Below, piece after piece: positions 7,008 to 15,800 of a stretch of 25,866 nucleotides of DNA. The translations under genes were made by a program, and so were the position numbers. This DNA comes from a virus. Under the pieces are notes generated by a model, which was not told the DNA's origin, ran no database searches, and worked only from the letters and a program-made list of their open reading frames with translations. Each line of letters starts with the position of its first letter. Within the stretch, counting starts at the first letter, position 1. Location: IMG/VR virus record IMGVR_UViG_3300024518_000282, positions 1 through 25,866 of that record. The stretch is one strand, 5' to 3'.

Positions 7008-7874
7008 TTATTTTGCGGGGATTGCTTCTACCTTGATACGTTTGCCCTCGGCGTAGAAACGTAACCACATAGCACCAATCGGTTTAGGAGGCCCCCCGCG
7101 TTCAATATGCCAGCCGCCAAAGCCATCCATATATTCATCTTTATATGTTCCAATTCTTACATGGAGTTGTTCGTCCAGCCCAATTGTGTTGTTCTCTAGG
7201 ATTCTTTCTCGTGCAACTGGCACTACCCACTGATCGTGTGTATGTCCACCACAAACAATGTCTGCGTCTGGGAGATACACCGCTAGTCTGGCTGTCTGGA
7301 TGACTCCGCGTGTCACTGGCCCGCCACCACCAGAGCCGTGGAAATACTTCATGTTAAACCGTTGACCCTTTTTATTCTTTGTAAAGCAAAAGCGTACCCA
7401 ACCACCATAACCGCCAGCCTGAACATGATGTCCAGACATAGTGGACATCCGTTCACAGGTACGTTCAGTAAGATCTGTTTCATGACATTTCAGTATGGAT
7501 GTCTCGTGATTTCCCCTGCCAACTACAACAAAGTTCTCGGCGTATGGTGCATAAAAATCTGCTGCACACTTAACCAATGAATCTATATATTGACCCTCTT
7601 GTTGTTCGGGTCTACAAGCAGAAAGATCTGATCTCCTGTCCCACTTGCCTTGCATAGCACAGTGCATGTCACCGACATCTATGATGCCAGCCTTGCGTTT
7701 AACTGCGAGCTTGAGATGTTTTATTTCGAGTTCTTGGTCAGCGTGTGCGTTGTCGTGGTGTCGATCTGATGACAATAAAAACCATTGCTCCCATCCACCG
7801 TACCTCTTTATATCAGTCCTTACCACATGGACGTTTCTCTGCGGATGCGTTACAGTAAAGGGAAGTTTTGTCAT
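7008..7874 (-). CDS. Metallophosphoesterase (calcineurin-like)
   Basis: Two-metal phosphoesterase of the calcineurin-like superfamily, 288 residues. The signature metal-binding motifs are all present: D37-x-H39 in SSDRHHDN, the second-metal aspartate in VGDMH at 67-71, GNHE at 121-124, a histidine in KYFHG, and GGHTHDQ near 210-216. The stretch AMQGKWDRRSDL and the ETSILKCHETDLTER block match a family common in phage genomes. Substrates for that family are not firmly known; phosphodiester or nucleotide substrates are plausible. It is the last gene of the virion cassette, 10 bases after the larger fibre-like gene, with only a weak AG-rich site before the ATG. The 260-base gap follows, so it may be late-expressed. 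Confidence 0.9.
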   Translation of the reverse strand: MTKLPFTVTHPQRNVHVVRTDIKRYGGWEQWFLLSSDRHHDNAHADQELEIKHLKLAVKRKAGIIDVGDMHCAMQGKWDRRSDLSACRPEQQEGQYIDSLVKCAADFYAPYAENFVVVGRGNHETSILKCHETDLTERTCERMSTMSGHHVQAGGYGGWVRFCFTKNKKGQRFNMKYFHGSGGGGPVTRGVIQTARLAVYLPDADIVCGGHTHDQWVVPVARERILENNTIGLDEQLHVRIGTYKDEYMDGFGGWHIERGGPPKPIGAMWLRFYAEGKRIKVEAIPAK

Positions 7875-7884
7875 TTTTTTCTAC

Positions 7885-9264
7885 TTATGTTATAGCGGCT
7901 GTCATGCTTGCATCAAGAAGAAGTCTGCCACCATAAGATGTGACAGAGCAACCGCCCAGAGTTGATGATCCAGTACGAGTATCTACGACTCCGCCATAGA
8001 TGATTATCTCATCTCCAATACTTATTGGCGAACCTATGTTTCCTGCGAACCTTGTACTCCCACCATACTGTGTCAATGTGTTGAACAACTTTGCAAGCAT
8101 ACGCACCCTTGACGATCCAGAAACATAGATAACTGAATTCTCATTGTTCGTGTAATTGATGGTAACATTTGCATCTACTAGCGTTATCGCAGCACCACCA
8201 TCATTTAATACAGCAGTACCACCACTGCATCTTATGACCGCGACATCATCATCAGCAGTAAACTTAACACGCCTACCATGCGCATCTATTCTAGTAACGT
8301 CTGCCGTTTGCAATGCGACAGTACCTCTTGTACTCATTATAGTTGCATCGTACTCACTCTTAAAATGCACCGTGTCGTTGGTGGCTGCATCCACGATCCT
8401 CAATTCTGTGTTGGTGCCGACACCGTCGTTTAGTGATACATATATCCCGGCATGAGCAGAGGCCAGCGTAAACGTGTCAGCCACCACCTCAATGAATGCG
8501 GAACTGCTGCCTATTGTGCCTTTGTAATTCTTGCCAATCTTGCACGATGCGCAGGTCAATGTACCAGAGGTAGCATCGACAGAACCAGACCCAAACAACG
8601 CGATATCGTTCGCGGTTGGATTAACCCCCGTAGACCAGTTTAAAGCATTAGATAGACTGCCACTCGCTGAACCCTGCCATATGACCCTTGTCGCTGTTGT
8701 AACTACGATGTTGCAGGTCTTGCTGGCATGTTCTTTTGTGGCGAAAGATGTATACCCGCTGGCTGTGCCTGAAACAACGCCATCAACAGAAGCGACCAGG
8801 AGAAGCGTGCCAGATCTTCTAAGTATGGCATCAACTACTAGATCCTTTATGTCAATGACTACGTCGCTCGAGACACCACTGCCCACGCTAAATGTATAGG
8901 TCGGCTGCGTTGTCTCAGCGTTACCAAATGCACCCGCGCCGCCTGTCCAGGATACGCCGTCCTCGGACTCAGCCCAATCCGCCTCAGTCTCAACGAAGTC
9001 CTCGTTCAATCTTGCAAGGGTAACAGTCTGCGTAGTTGTGCCAGCACTGCTGACATATTCGAGGTTGAGATTTGCCTCAGTGATATCTGCGGGATTCGTA
9101 ATGCCTGAAACGTCAAAAGATAGGATCGCATTGTATTTGTAGAATGTCCCCAACATATAAATAGCACCCACGTTGAATTGTGTAGACGACCCATCATTCT
9201 GCGTAGATCTGCGCTCGTTGAGATAGGTATCTTTATTGGTGTAGACTGTTGTTGTGGTAGCCAT
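7885..9264 (-). CDS. Tail-fibre-like protein: DNRLRE-type domain plus beta-rich domain
   Basis: The protein has 459 residues. The N-terminal 180 or so resemble DNRLRE/CBM96-type beta-sandwich domains: a thiolated-looking start (TVYTNKDTYLNERR), then AILSFDVSGI, LNLEYVSSAG, DWAESEDGVSW and a VVIDIKDLV strand. From about residue 190 a second part begins with VIWQGSASGS and ALNWS and is beta-rich and repetitive, like a beta-helix. That second part is clearly related to the neighbouring 283-residue protein. No catalytic motif is visible. The position after the tape measure suggests a tail fibre or receptor-binding component, possibly binding a surface polysaccharide. The start at 9264 makes a TGATG overlap with the previous stop. 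Confidence 0.65.
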   Translation of the reverse strand: MATTTTVYTNKDTYLNERRSTQNDGSSTQFNVGAIYMLGTFYKYNAILSFDVSGITNPADITEANLNLEYVSSAGTTTQTVTLARLNEDFVETEADWAESEDGVSWTGGAGAFGNAETTQPTYTFSVGSGVSSDVVIDIKDLVVDAILRRSGTLLLVASVDGVVSGTASGYTSFATKEHASKTCNIVVTTATRVIWQGSASGSLSNALNWSTGVNPTANDIALFGSGSVDATSGTLTCASCKIGKNYKGTIGSSSAFIEVVADTFTLASAHAGIYVSLNDGVGTNTELRIVDAATNDTVHFKSEYDATIMSTRGTVALQTADVTRIDAHGRRVKFTADDDVAVIRCSGGTAVLNDGGAAITLVDANVTINYTNNENSVIYVSGSSRVRMLAKLFNTLTQYGGSTRFAGNIGSPISIGDEIIIYGGVVDTRTGSSTLGGCSVTSYGGRLLLDASMTAAIT

Positions 9265-10115
9265 CAGGAGATTGTCACGACTCTGCCAGCGTCATACCTA
9301 ATCTGGCCACCTTCACAATTTATGGGATTTGTATAGACCGCGTTGCTAAGACCTGACCTCTCGTCCAATATTCCTTGCTCATGGATCGTACAGGTGCCGA
9401 TTGTATATGTTGGAGATAATGAAAGCCTACTATCAAATAAGTCGGTATATATAGTTAATGTTGTTATTGTGCATGCTGCGGTAGGATTCCACCGAACCTT
9501 TCCGGCATAAATATCAAAGGTTGTAATTGTCCCAGAATCAAGAGAACAAATACACTCCCCGCCAAACATCGTGGTGGTGGCTATTGCTTCATTCATCTTA
9601 ACTATGCCCGAATCCATAGTAAGATTTGCGCTTGTCATTGTTGTCCCATCCGCGATGACCAGTGTCACGCCACTTGCACCAATCTGTTCAATTGTTGTAA
9701 GCTCTTGCGTAGAGTCTACATTTATTGTGCCTCGACCCCCCAAAATCCTAAGCGTGGTAATGTTGTCAGCCCCTTCGCCATATAAATTTAGCGCGTTGTC
9801 ATTTGTGGATGTCTCTTGCACTGTTACCGTAGTAAAATCACCTTCGATATAACAGGTATCGCCTCGACCCGAATAGTCGAAGGCTGTCGCTGATATTTGC
9901 AGTTTTGTTCCACTTGATCCAATTGATCCAGAATATTGTGTTCCTACAGTGAGTTGAGCGAGTATGACAGCATTCTGATCATCGCCACCAATGTCTACAC
10001 TGCCGCTAACAATGAATACTGAGTCTCCAGAAACTGGCACTTGTGCTGGTGACCAGTTTGCAGTAGTACCCCAATCACCATCGGTTGCACCTGTCCATGT
10101 GATGTTAGTTGGCAT
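9264..10115 (-). CDS. Beta-rich fibre-like protein with W-x-G/NW motif, paralogue of the next gene
   Basis: The protein has 283 residues. It starts with ITWTGATDGDWGTTANWS, a W-x-G...W...NW pattern known from repetitive beta-helical surface proteins of environmental bacteria and their phages. The rest is a run of short hydrophobic/threonine strands typical of a beta-solenoid. Paired motifs link it to the 459-residue neighbour: GTQYSGSIGSS against GKNYKGTIGSS, GDSVFIVSGSVD against NDIALFGSGSVD, and C-terminal GGQIRYDA against GGRLLLDA. There is no signal peptide or catalytic site. It is directly adjacent to the zinc-binding protein gene. I infer a tail-tip or fibre protein; virion localisation is unproven. 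Confidence 0.6.
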   Translation of the reverse strand: MPTNITWTGATDGDWGTTANWSPAQVPVSGDSVFIVSGSVDIGGDDQNAVILAQLTVGTQYSGSIGSSGTKLQISATAFDYSGRGDTCYIEGDFTTVTVQETSTNDNALNLYGEGADNITTLRILGGRGTINVDSTQELTTIEQIGASGVTLVIADGTTMTSANLTMDSGIVKMNEAIATTTMFGGECICSLDSGTITTFDIYAGKVRWNPTAACTITTLTIYTDLFDSRLSLSPTYTIGTCTIHEQGILDERSGLSNAVYTNPINCEGGQIRYDAGRVVTIS

Positions 10116-10583
10116 TTATTTAACCGCCTTCCATTTGTTTAGAGGACATGCCTCAGATTTTAATTTCACCTTCGCTGCAACAAAACATCCGCAGCCACCT
10201 TTTTCTTCTACGCAAACACCAAAGTCATAAATTGGACATCCCAAGCATAACGCTTTTCTTTCTGCCATTGTTTCTTCATCCGCAGCATCAACGCCTAGTT
10301 CTGATTTTAGAAGTTTTGCACCACCTTTAATCAAACGCAACAAACCTTTCTTGGCACATGACGAACAACCACTATTCTTTTTGTCCACCGACTTCTTAAC
10401 ATTTTTCTTGGACTTTTTTCGCACTGTCTTTTTTTGTGCAACTTCTTCTTTGGTATTATTATCTTCGTCTATTTTTACAACACCTACCACTTCTATGGAG
10501 TCATCGTAAAGAGAAACAGTACCACGCCGCCTACCATTATTGCCAGACCATAATAAGTCAACATCTTTAATCTTATTTTTCAT
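10116..10583 (-). CDS. Small zinc-binding, lysine-rich protein of unknown function
   Basis: The protein has 155 residues. Start 10583 was chosen because it gives an ATGA overlap with the preceding gene; an in-frame start at 10643 would overlap that gene by 64 bases. The N-terminal 45 residues may form a small beta domain, followed by a lysine-rich linker (about residues 48-75), a GCSSC pair, then a C-terminal cysteine cluster CLGCPIYDFGVC, GGCGCF and EACPLNKW. Similar CxxC...CGC...CPxxKW arrangements occur in uncharacterised phage proteins and look like a zinc or metal-binding fold. It sits among tail-tip genes, so it may be a virion component or an assembly factor, but the function is unknown. 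Confidence 0.65.
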   Translation of the reverse strand: MKNKIKDVDLLWSGNNGRRRGTVSLYDDSIEVVGVVKIDEDNNTKEEVAQKKTVRKKSKKNVKKSVDKKNSGCSSCAKKGLLRLIKGGAKLLKSELGVDAADEETMAERKALCLGCPIYDFGVCVEEKGGCGCFVAAKVKLKSEACPLNKWKAVK

Positions 10584-11845
10584 GATACAGAAACCGCCTG
10601 ATCGTAGATATTCCAGGGACCGCATGATGAGGGATCTTGGCACTCGCTGTTTTCACAGGTGAAGTGTGCGGGGGCTGATGTATCTAGTGTATACGTTTGA
10701 TTTTGTGGGCAAACACTTTTGTCGATAACACCCACATCACATCGACAACTTGTTATTCCTGTGCCATCAGCAAGGAAGTGCATCACCCAAGTATCTGGTT
10801 CTGAAATTATTGGCAAGGTTCCAACGCCACAGGTTCCACTTGCAGCATCCTCATGGTACGAGTATTCGGATGCCATGTCGGGTATTGCAATAATTCGCAG
10901 AGTGAGTGACCACTTAAATGTTCCATCGACATCATTATAAGTAACCGTATGAGAACTACCAAGGATTGATTGATCTGTCACTCCGTTCAATGCGTTGCAT
11001 TCTAATCCCACGCCGCCACCGCCAACATTTCCGCTTCCGCCGATTACATCACTCGTCAACGCGGTTGCACTGATTCCCTTTCCAATAGCGTTTATGCAAG
11101 CCACTGGGAACGGTGCATCATTTCGTACTGGGATGATACAACTATAACCATCATAGTCACCACCAGTAAAGGATATTTGGACTCCACTACCCCCCGCGTT
11201 TAATAATACATCTGTAGGGCTTCCCGTTGTCCCATCGTGCGAGACACTAAATGCGTTTATGGGATCAGTGTCTATAGTTGTGCTGCAACTAAGATCAGCC
11301 ATAGGTTCAGTTTCCCAATCTTGAGAGACAACGTATATCCCAACAGTAAAATCTGGTGCTTCCATAGTTTCACAGGTTGGGTGTCCGCCCCCTCTGTCGC
11401 AGCACGTTGCAGTAGTTTCTCCGAGTTTTTTTATGTACCAACAGTTTTCGCCACAAGTGCAATCTACTCCATCTGGCTGAAACTCCACAAATCCATCAGA
11501 TAAGTGCCACTGTGGACGCGCCTCAGAAAGTGCTTGGGTGGGGTCAAAAACAATTGACAAGTCAACATCAAACTCCCAGAAATAGTTATTGTCGAAGTAG
11601 TAACAACTACTTCCTGGGAAACATGGATCTGGATCAACTTGGCCCGGTACCTCATCGCCCCATTGAACTGCTCCACCATACTGGTGACCACTTGCCCCAA
11701 TCGTACCAGTAAATGTCGCCGTGAAATTACCGCACTCCGCGTAACTTGCAGCGAGACGGCACGTAGTATTTATTGGATCACAAACCGTACAATCCGTTTT
11801 GCAATTACCGCATGGATGATCGCAGCATTTCAGTCTAGGGATCAT
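10580..11845 (-). CDS. Cysteine-rich putative tail-tip protein
   Basis: The protein has 421 residues and I do not recognise the family. The first 40 residues hold eight cysteines, including CC, CGNC, CTVC and a further spread, and more pairs follow: CFPGSSC, CTCGENC, CCDRGGGHPTC, CRCD, and near the end CENSECQDPSSC. The rest is rich in G, S, T, D and aromatic residues, like extracellular or structural beta proteins. It could bind several metal ions or form disulfides outside the cell. It overlaps both neighbours by ATGA and lies in the block after the tape measure, where tail-tip and adhesion proteins are normally encoded. I infer a tail-tip role from position only. Confidence 0.6.
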   Translation of the reverse strand: MIPRLKCCDHPCGNCKTDCTVCDPINTTCRLAASYAECGNFTATFTGTIGASGHQYGGAVQWGDEVPGQVDPDPCFPGSSCYYFDNNYFWEFDVDLSIVFDPTQALSEARPQWHLSDGFVEFQPDGVDCTCGENCWYIKKLGETTATCCDRGGGHPTCETMEAPDFTVGIYVVSQDWETEPMADLSCSTTIDTDPINAFSVSHDGTTGSPTDVLLNAGGSGVQISFTGGDYDGYSCIIPVRNDAPFPVACINAIGKGISATALTSDVIGGSGNVGGGGVGLECNALNGVTDQSILGSSHTVTYNDVDGTFKWSLTLRIIAIPDMASEYSYHEDAASGTCGVGTLPIISEPDTWVMHFLADGTGITSCRCDVGVIDKSVCPQNQTYTLDTSAPAHFTCENSECQDPSSCGPWNIYDQAVSVS

Positions 11846-12342
11846 GTGCAGGTCCCATCGTGCGAGTTAGCCATACTGAATACTTCTCTGATATTCCCAT
11901 CTTCGTCTCTAACATGAAACATCAATACGACCACATCAATAGTCCCAGCATCTCCTGACGTTCCTATTGGCATCATCTCGAATTCTGACGCTGTATATTC
12001 TGCGGCATCCACCGCCACACCGGGGCCAACATCTGCCGCAGTGTTGGACATCTCACAAGTGTTCAAAGCAGTTGTACCCGACCTTCCGCCAGTTTTCACA
12101 CCGAACGAGCTGGCATTATCCAACTCTACCTCTGACCATGTATAGTTGTATCTGTTGGACGTTCCACCAATTGCAGTTGACGCTGTTATCTTTGCTAAAA
12201 AGTATGGTTTGTGGATTTTATTTGCACCACTCTCCCCAGTTCTTGCTATTGCTTCATGCCACTCCAACATCCTCATGAGCCTCTGCCACATAAGCGGAGT
12301 TAATTTGCCAAGCCCTTTTGAGATGGATGGATATTTGCTCAT
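11842..12342 (-). CDS. Unknown tail-region protein
   Basis: The protein has 166 residues and no motif I recognise. The N-terminal 45 residues are basic and probably helical (KLTPLMWQRLMRMLEWHEAI); the rest is a beta-rich, soluble-looking domain containing NYTWSEVELDNAS, EFEMMPIGTSG and VVVLMFHVRDEDG. It overlaps its neighbours on both sides by ATGA and sits third after the tape measure in a chain of co-translated genes. The W-S-E-V-E-L pattern and small acidic domain resemble minor tail proteins in environmental phages, but that is a weak resemblance. A minor tail or baseplate component is the likeliest role. Confidence 0.55.
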   Translation of the reverse strand: MSKYPSISKGLGKLTPLMWQRLMRMLEWHEAIARTGESGANKIHKPYFLAKITASTAIGGTSNRYNYTWSEVELDNASSFGVKTGGRSGTTALNTCEMSNTAADVGPGVAVDAAEYTASEFEMMPIGTSGDAGTIDVVVLMFHVRDEDGNIREVFSMANSHDGTCT

Positions 12343-13148
12343 GTAATAATTGGCAAAAACGAGAAACTGGTTGTATTCTTAAATGGCTGCTTAAAAAACA
12401 CATCCAGCGTCGGTGTTGCCGTAGAAACAACCTTTGGATTTCCGTCAGGATCTGGGTTTGGCATTTGTCGTAGATGAAACCACTTATCCCACGCCAGTTT
12501 GTAAGTCAATTCATACAAATTTGTGCCAATCTTTTTAATGTCAAGACCCATAAAGACCACTGACCCCGCGTCAAAGCCAAGCCATGCTTCTGTGTTTCTC
12601 TTTCCAGTAAAACTTAGCGCCGCTCCTGCGTTTAATGCGTGAGTTGTTATTGTCCCGGTTATAGATATATCTGCGGTTGGCAAGAAGTGTGTTACTGGAT
12701 GCCCCCCCTCATGTATCTCCGTCCCTCCAATATCTGTCCTTGCCGGATTGTCTTTGCTTGCGGGCATAGTAGGATCACTTTTCCACGCATCAACAAGTGT
12801 CACGCCGACATTTACAGAGATGTCGGTAAAAACATCATCTACATCATCTTCTTCTTCAGAATTATCTGATCCACCAGAATCCATATAATCATCTGTGTAT
12901 GACCACACCACCTCCCACGCATCCGCCCCGTCCTCTATAAGTTGCATAGCCCAACTTGAAGCAAATATTGATCCTATTTCTGGGTGTGCATCGCCAAACG
13001 AGGGCAACTGTTCATTGTTAATTATCTCACTGATAGTAAGGCTGATCCCCTCGTCATCATAAACAACAAAACTCCTTGAGCCAGTATAAGAATCTGAAGT
13101 TCTTTCAAGCGACCTTGACCCAGAAATTTCTTTAATAATAGTTGTCAT
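12339..13148 (-). CDS. Unknown protein directly after the tape measure, putative distal tail/baseplate component
   Basis: The protein has 269 residues. The N-terminal 85 or so residues include SRSFVVYDDEG and AWEVVWSYTDD; an acidic, serine-rich linker (SGGSDNSEEEDDVDDV, about 91-106) separates them from a beta-rich C-terminal part with TADISITGTITTHAL, WLGFDAGSVVFMG and LYELTYKLAWDKWFHLRQ. The gene directly downstream of a tape measure usually encodes the distal tail protein, and this is where one would expect it, but the sequence does not show a recognisable Dit or Tal signature. It overlaps the tape measure stop and the next gene by ATGA. Confidence 0.55.
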   Translation of the reverse strand: MTTIIKEISGSRSLERTSDSYTGSRSFVVYDDEGISLTISEIINNEQLPSFGDAHPEIGSIFASSWAMQLIEDGADAWEVVWSYTDDYMDSGGSDNSEEEDDVDDVFTDISVNVGVTLVDAWKSDPTMPASKDNPARTDIGGTEIHEGGHPVTHFLPTADISITGTITTHALNAGAALSFTGKRNTEAWLGFDAGSVVFMGLDIKKIGTNLYELTYKLAWDKWFHLRQMPNPDPDGNPKVVSTATPTLDVFFKQPFKNTTSFSFLPIIT

Positions 13149-15496
13149 ATTATTACCCCGCCGCTAGACTGTAATTTTTTGTTTATATTTTTCAAGTGTG
13201 TATTTGATTTGTTTTGTGCGCTTAACTGTTTATTCATGATTGCCTGTTGCTGATTAAAACCTCCAACCTTAACAGTTCCCAATACTGTCTGTATCCCCAT
13301 TAAATCAACAGAATCTTTCTTAGTGTCCTTCTTTAATTTTTTATCTGCAATATCCAACCCCTCCAAAAACTCAAACTGATTTATCATGCCTCTGCCAAAC
13401 ATTTGTTGCAATTCTTTTGTGCGATCTTCAAATTCGCCCTTGCTGCCACGCAGTTCTTTCTTTAGATCCTTCGCCTTGTCCTCTAGCTTTTTTGTAATCT
13501 CAAGGTCTTTTTCTTTCTGTGTCAAGAGCGCGTCCATTGCCTTAGCCTCTCGGATGAGATTCTCTGACACGCCCGCAATCCAAGCAGCCTCTATTTCTTT
13601 TTGCCTTGATGACATGTGCATAGTATCCATTGCAAACTGGGCTTCTGCAATAAAGTCGTGCATGTCTTGTGATGCGTCTTGCAATGCTTCGACAAACTCT
13701 GGGCTAATATAATCATCTTCCTTCATTGGTTCTTTTGGTTTCATTGCTTCTTGGGTTTCAACAATATTATCCTTAATGACCTTTAACTCATCCACCCATT
13801 GTAAATATGTTGCTCGAAGGTTCTCTATTCCACCCTCGGCTTCTATGTCTGCTTTTTGTTGCGACGTTCTTTTACCCCTTGCGCCGCCAATAATATTTCT
13901 GTATCTTTCTATCCAAGTTTCCCATTCGGTCGCGTCGCTCTTAAAGCCTTCCAATTTATCTTGCATTGCTTGCATCGCAGGATCCATCAGTTTAGCGGCT
14001 GGCTCTTTTAGATCATTTCCGGCATTCTTAAGGTTGGCTTTTGTTAGGTCAACAAAATCCCTAATATCTTTTCCTAAACCTGAGTTAAACTTTCCTGCTT
14101 CTGTTCCCTCTGCCACTTGATCGTCAACCCAATCAGTAAGACCCAAAAACATAAACTTTATGTCATCTGTTACGTTTGTAAACCTCGATGAATCCCAGTG
14201 AAACAAAGCGTCAAGCGCGGCAAATATTACAGCAACAGTAGAGGCAATCGCCATCAAGATGCCAACGACCGCAGCCCCCAGAACCTGAAAAACATTCCAC
14301 AGTGCTTGTAGAAAGTTTCCTGTTTGTCCAAAAGCTGTTATGATCCAGCCTGTTGTACTTGCAGTGGTCAATAATATATCATTCAGTTTTGAAACACTAA
14401 CCGCCGCATCATTTGGCCCAGTAATCATGCTATCAAACGCTAGTGTTCCTGCTACTGTTATATCTGATAAAGATTCAATAAGGTTAGAAATTGTTGGTTT
14501 GAGACGTTCTCCTATTTCGATTTTCAATGTTTCTACTTTTGACCTTAGTAGTTCCATTTGGCCAACAAGACTTTCCATCCTTATTCTAGCCATCTCTTTT
14601 GCGATGCCCTCGGCATCATTTAGATCTTCTGTCAACTGCGCTGTCTTGTCACTCATCTTTTCAAGAGCAAGGATTGCCGGCCCACCACGTTTTTGGAATA
14701 TTTCAAATGCCTCTGCGACACCAATGCCACCCTCTGTAAACTTCTTCAATGCAGATATTCCATTTGCATCAATTTCTGCTGCAAGCTCTGCGAAGATGTT
14801 TTTAAGACCAGTACCAGCACGGTCTGCTTGAATACCAGCGTTAGAGAGTTGACCAAGCATCGCTGCGGTTTCTTCAAGTGTGATGCCCAGCGCGGATGCT
14901 ACTGGGCCAACATACCCAAACGCAGAACCTAATTGCGATACTGTTGTATTTGTTTTTGCAGATGTTAATGCCAGTACGTCTGCGACTCTTGAGGTTTCAC
15001 TTACTTCTAAGCCCATGCCACGAAGAACCTGAGATGTAATATTAGCAGCCTCTGCTAACTCCATGTTTCCCGCAGCCGCGAGATCCAAGGTTCCGCCAAC
15101 AGTTGCGAGTGTCTCACTAGCATCGAACCCAGCGCGTGACAAAAACGACATTGCTTGTGCAGCCTCGGTAGCCGTAAACACAGTAGTTGCGCCAAGTTCC
15201 ATCGCCTTGTCAATCATGGGCTGAAACGCCTCGTCAGATATGTCAAGGAGAATTGACCTAACCTCTTGCATCGCGTGTTCAAAGTTAGCAAATGTGGTTA
15301 TGATAGATTTCAAAGCCTTTGCAAAGGCATACGCGCCGATAGCAGCCGCCGCGAACCCAACCATCGCTAAACCTTTTGTGAGTTTTGTAACCGCACCCTT
15401 AAAAGTAATGACCTTCTTCCTTGCATTCTTTAGACCCTTAGTAAGACTTCGGGTATTTGCAAGTACATTAATTTTAAGGTTGGCTATTGTTGACAT
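13145..15496 (-). CDS. Tail tape measure protein
   Basis: The protein has 783 residues. It sets tail length and is ejected with the DNA. The N-terminal 330 or so residues match the TP901-type phage tail tape measure family: FEHAMQEVRSILLDISDEAF, TVFTATEAAQAMSFLSRAGF, LRGMGLEVSETSRVADVLAL and FGYVGPVASALGITLEETAAM. Near 380-430 lie hydrophobic stretches (VFQVLGAAVVGILMAIASTV) able to cross a membrane. The C-terminal 250 residues are charged and coiled-coil-like. It begins in a TAATG overlap with the frameshifted chaperone gene and AGGA is about 10 bases upstream. At 783 residues the tail should be roughly 115 nm long by the usual 1.5 angstrom per residue rule, an inference. Confidence 0.95.
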   Translation of the reverse strand: MSTIANLKINVLANTRSLTKGLKNARKKVITFKGAVTKLTKGLAMVGFAAAAIGAYAFAKALKSIITTFANFEHAMQEVRSILLDISDEAFQPMIDKAMELGATTVFTATEAAQAMSFLSRAGFDASETLATVGGTLDLAAAGNMELAEAANITSQVLRGMGLEVSETSRVADVLALTSAKTNTTVSQLGSAFGYVGPVASALGITLEETAAMLGQLSNAGIQADRAGTGLKNIFAELAAEIDANGISALKKFTEGGIGVAEAFEIFQKRGGPAILALEKMSDKTAQLTEDLNDAEGIAKEMARIRMESLVGQMELLRSKVETLKIEIGERLKPTISNLIESLSDITVAGTLAFDSMITGPNDAAVSVSKLNDILLTTASTTGWIITAFGQTGNFLQALWNVFQVLGAAVVGILMAIASTVAVIFAALDALFHWDSSRFTNVTDDIKFMFLGLTDWVDDQVAEGTEAGKFNSGLGKDIRDFVDLTKANLKNAGNDLKEPAAKLMDPAMQAMQDKLEGFKSDATEWETWIERYRNIIGGARGKRTSQQKADIEAEGGIENLRATYLQWVDELKVIKDNIVETQEAMKPKEPMKEDDYISPEFVEALQDASQDMHDFIAEAQFAMDTMHMSSRQKEIEAAWIAGVSENLIREAKAMDALLTQKEKDLEITKKLEDKAKDLKKELRGSKGEFEDRTKELQQMFGRGMINQFEFLEGLDIADKKLKKDTKKDSVDLMGIQTVLGTVKVGGFNQQQAIMNKQLSAQNKSNTHLKNINKKLQSSGGVII

Positions 15497-15774
15497 TATT
15501 CTTCATCCTGAGTTCTGTTTACTAGAGTCATCATAATTGCCTTCATATCATCTTCAGTCTGTTCTTCTTCTTCTCTGCCAACAATTATGAAATCAGTGGG
15601 AGAAAACGGTTTTGTATTCTTGCCTCGGTTAACATTAGCAATAGTGCTTGCAACAATTCCTGCGTGAAGATCGCTACGCATACCACCAATAGGTTCAATC
15701 GAATGGTAGGCTGCCCATTCAGCGAGTTCGCGTGAGTCACATCTTAAAAGAAGTTCTTTCACAGTACATCCCAT
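15496..15774 (-). CDS. Downstream part of the tail assembly chaperone, made by -1 frameshift (lambda T-like)
   Basis: The 92 residues from the ATG at 15774 match the T-like, DUF4035-type region: GCTVKELLLRCDSRELAEWAAYHS and DLHAGIVASTIANVNRG. The frame is open back to the slippery site at 15822-15828, adding 16 residues (LKSRPERRFYFTLALA) that belong to the family pattern. No ribosome binding site precedes the ATG, so this part is probably made only as an extension of the upstream chaperone, giving a fusion of about 225 residues. In lambda, gpG and gpGT bind the tape measure and recruit tail tube protein during assembly; the next gene here is the tape measure. Confidence 0.88.
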   Translation of the reverse strand: MGCTVKELLLRCDSRELAEWAAYHSIEPIGGMRSDLHAGIVASTIANVNRGKNTKPFSPTDFIIVGREEEEQTEDDMKAIMMTLVNRTQDEE

Positions 15775-15800
15775 TGCTAAAGCCAGAGTAAAATAAAACC

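Noticed and set aside
14340-14831. 163-codon + strand ORF opposite the tape measure gene
   Set aside because: It is antisense to an evident tape measure protein with no motif or start signal; long shadow ORFs are common opposite such genes.
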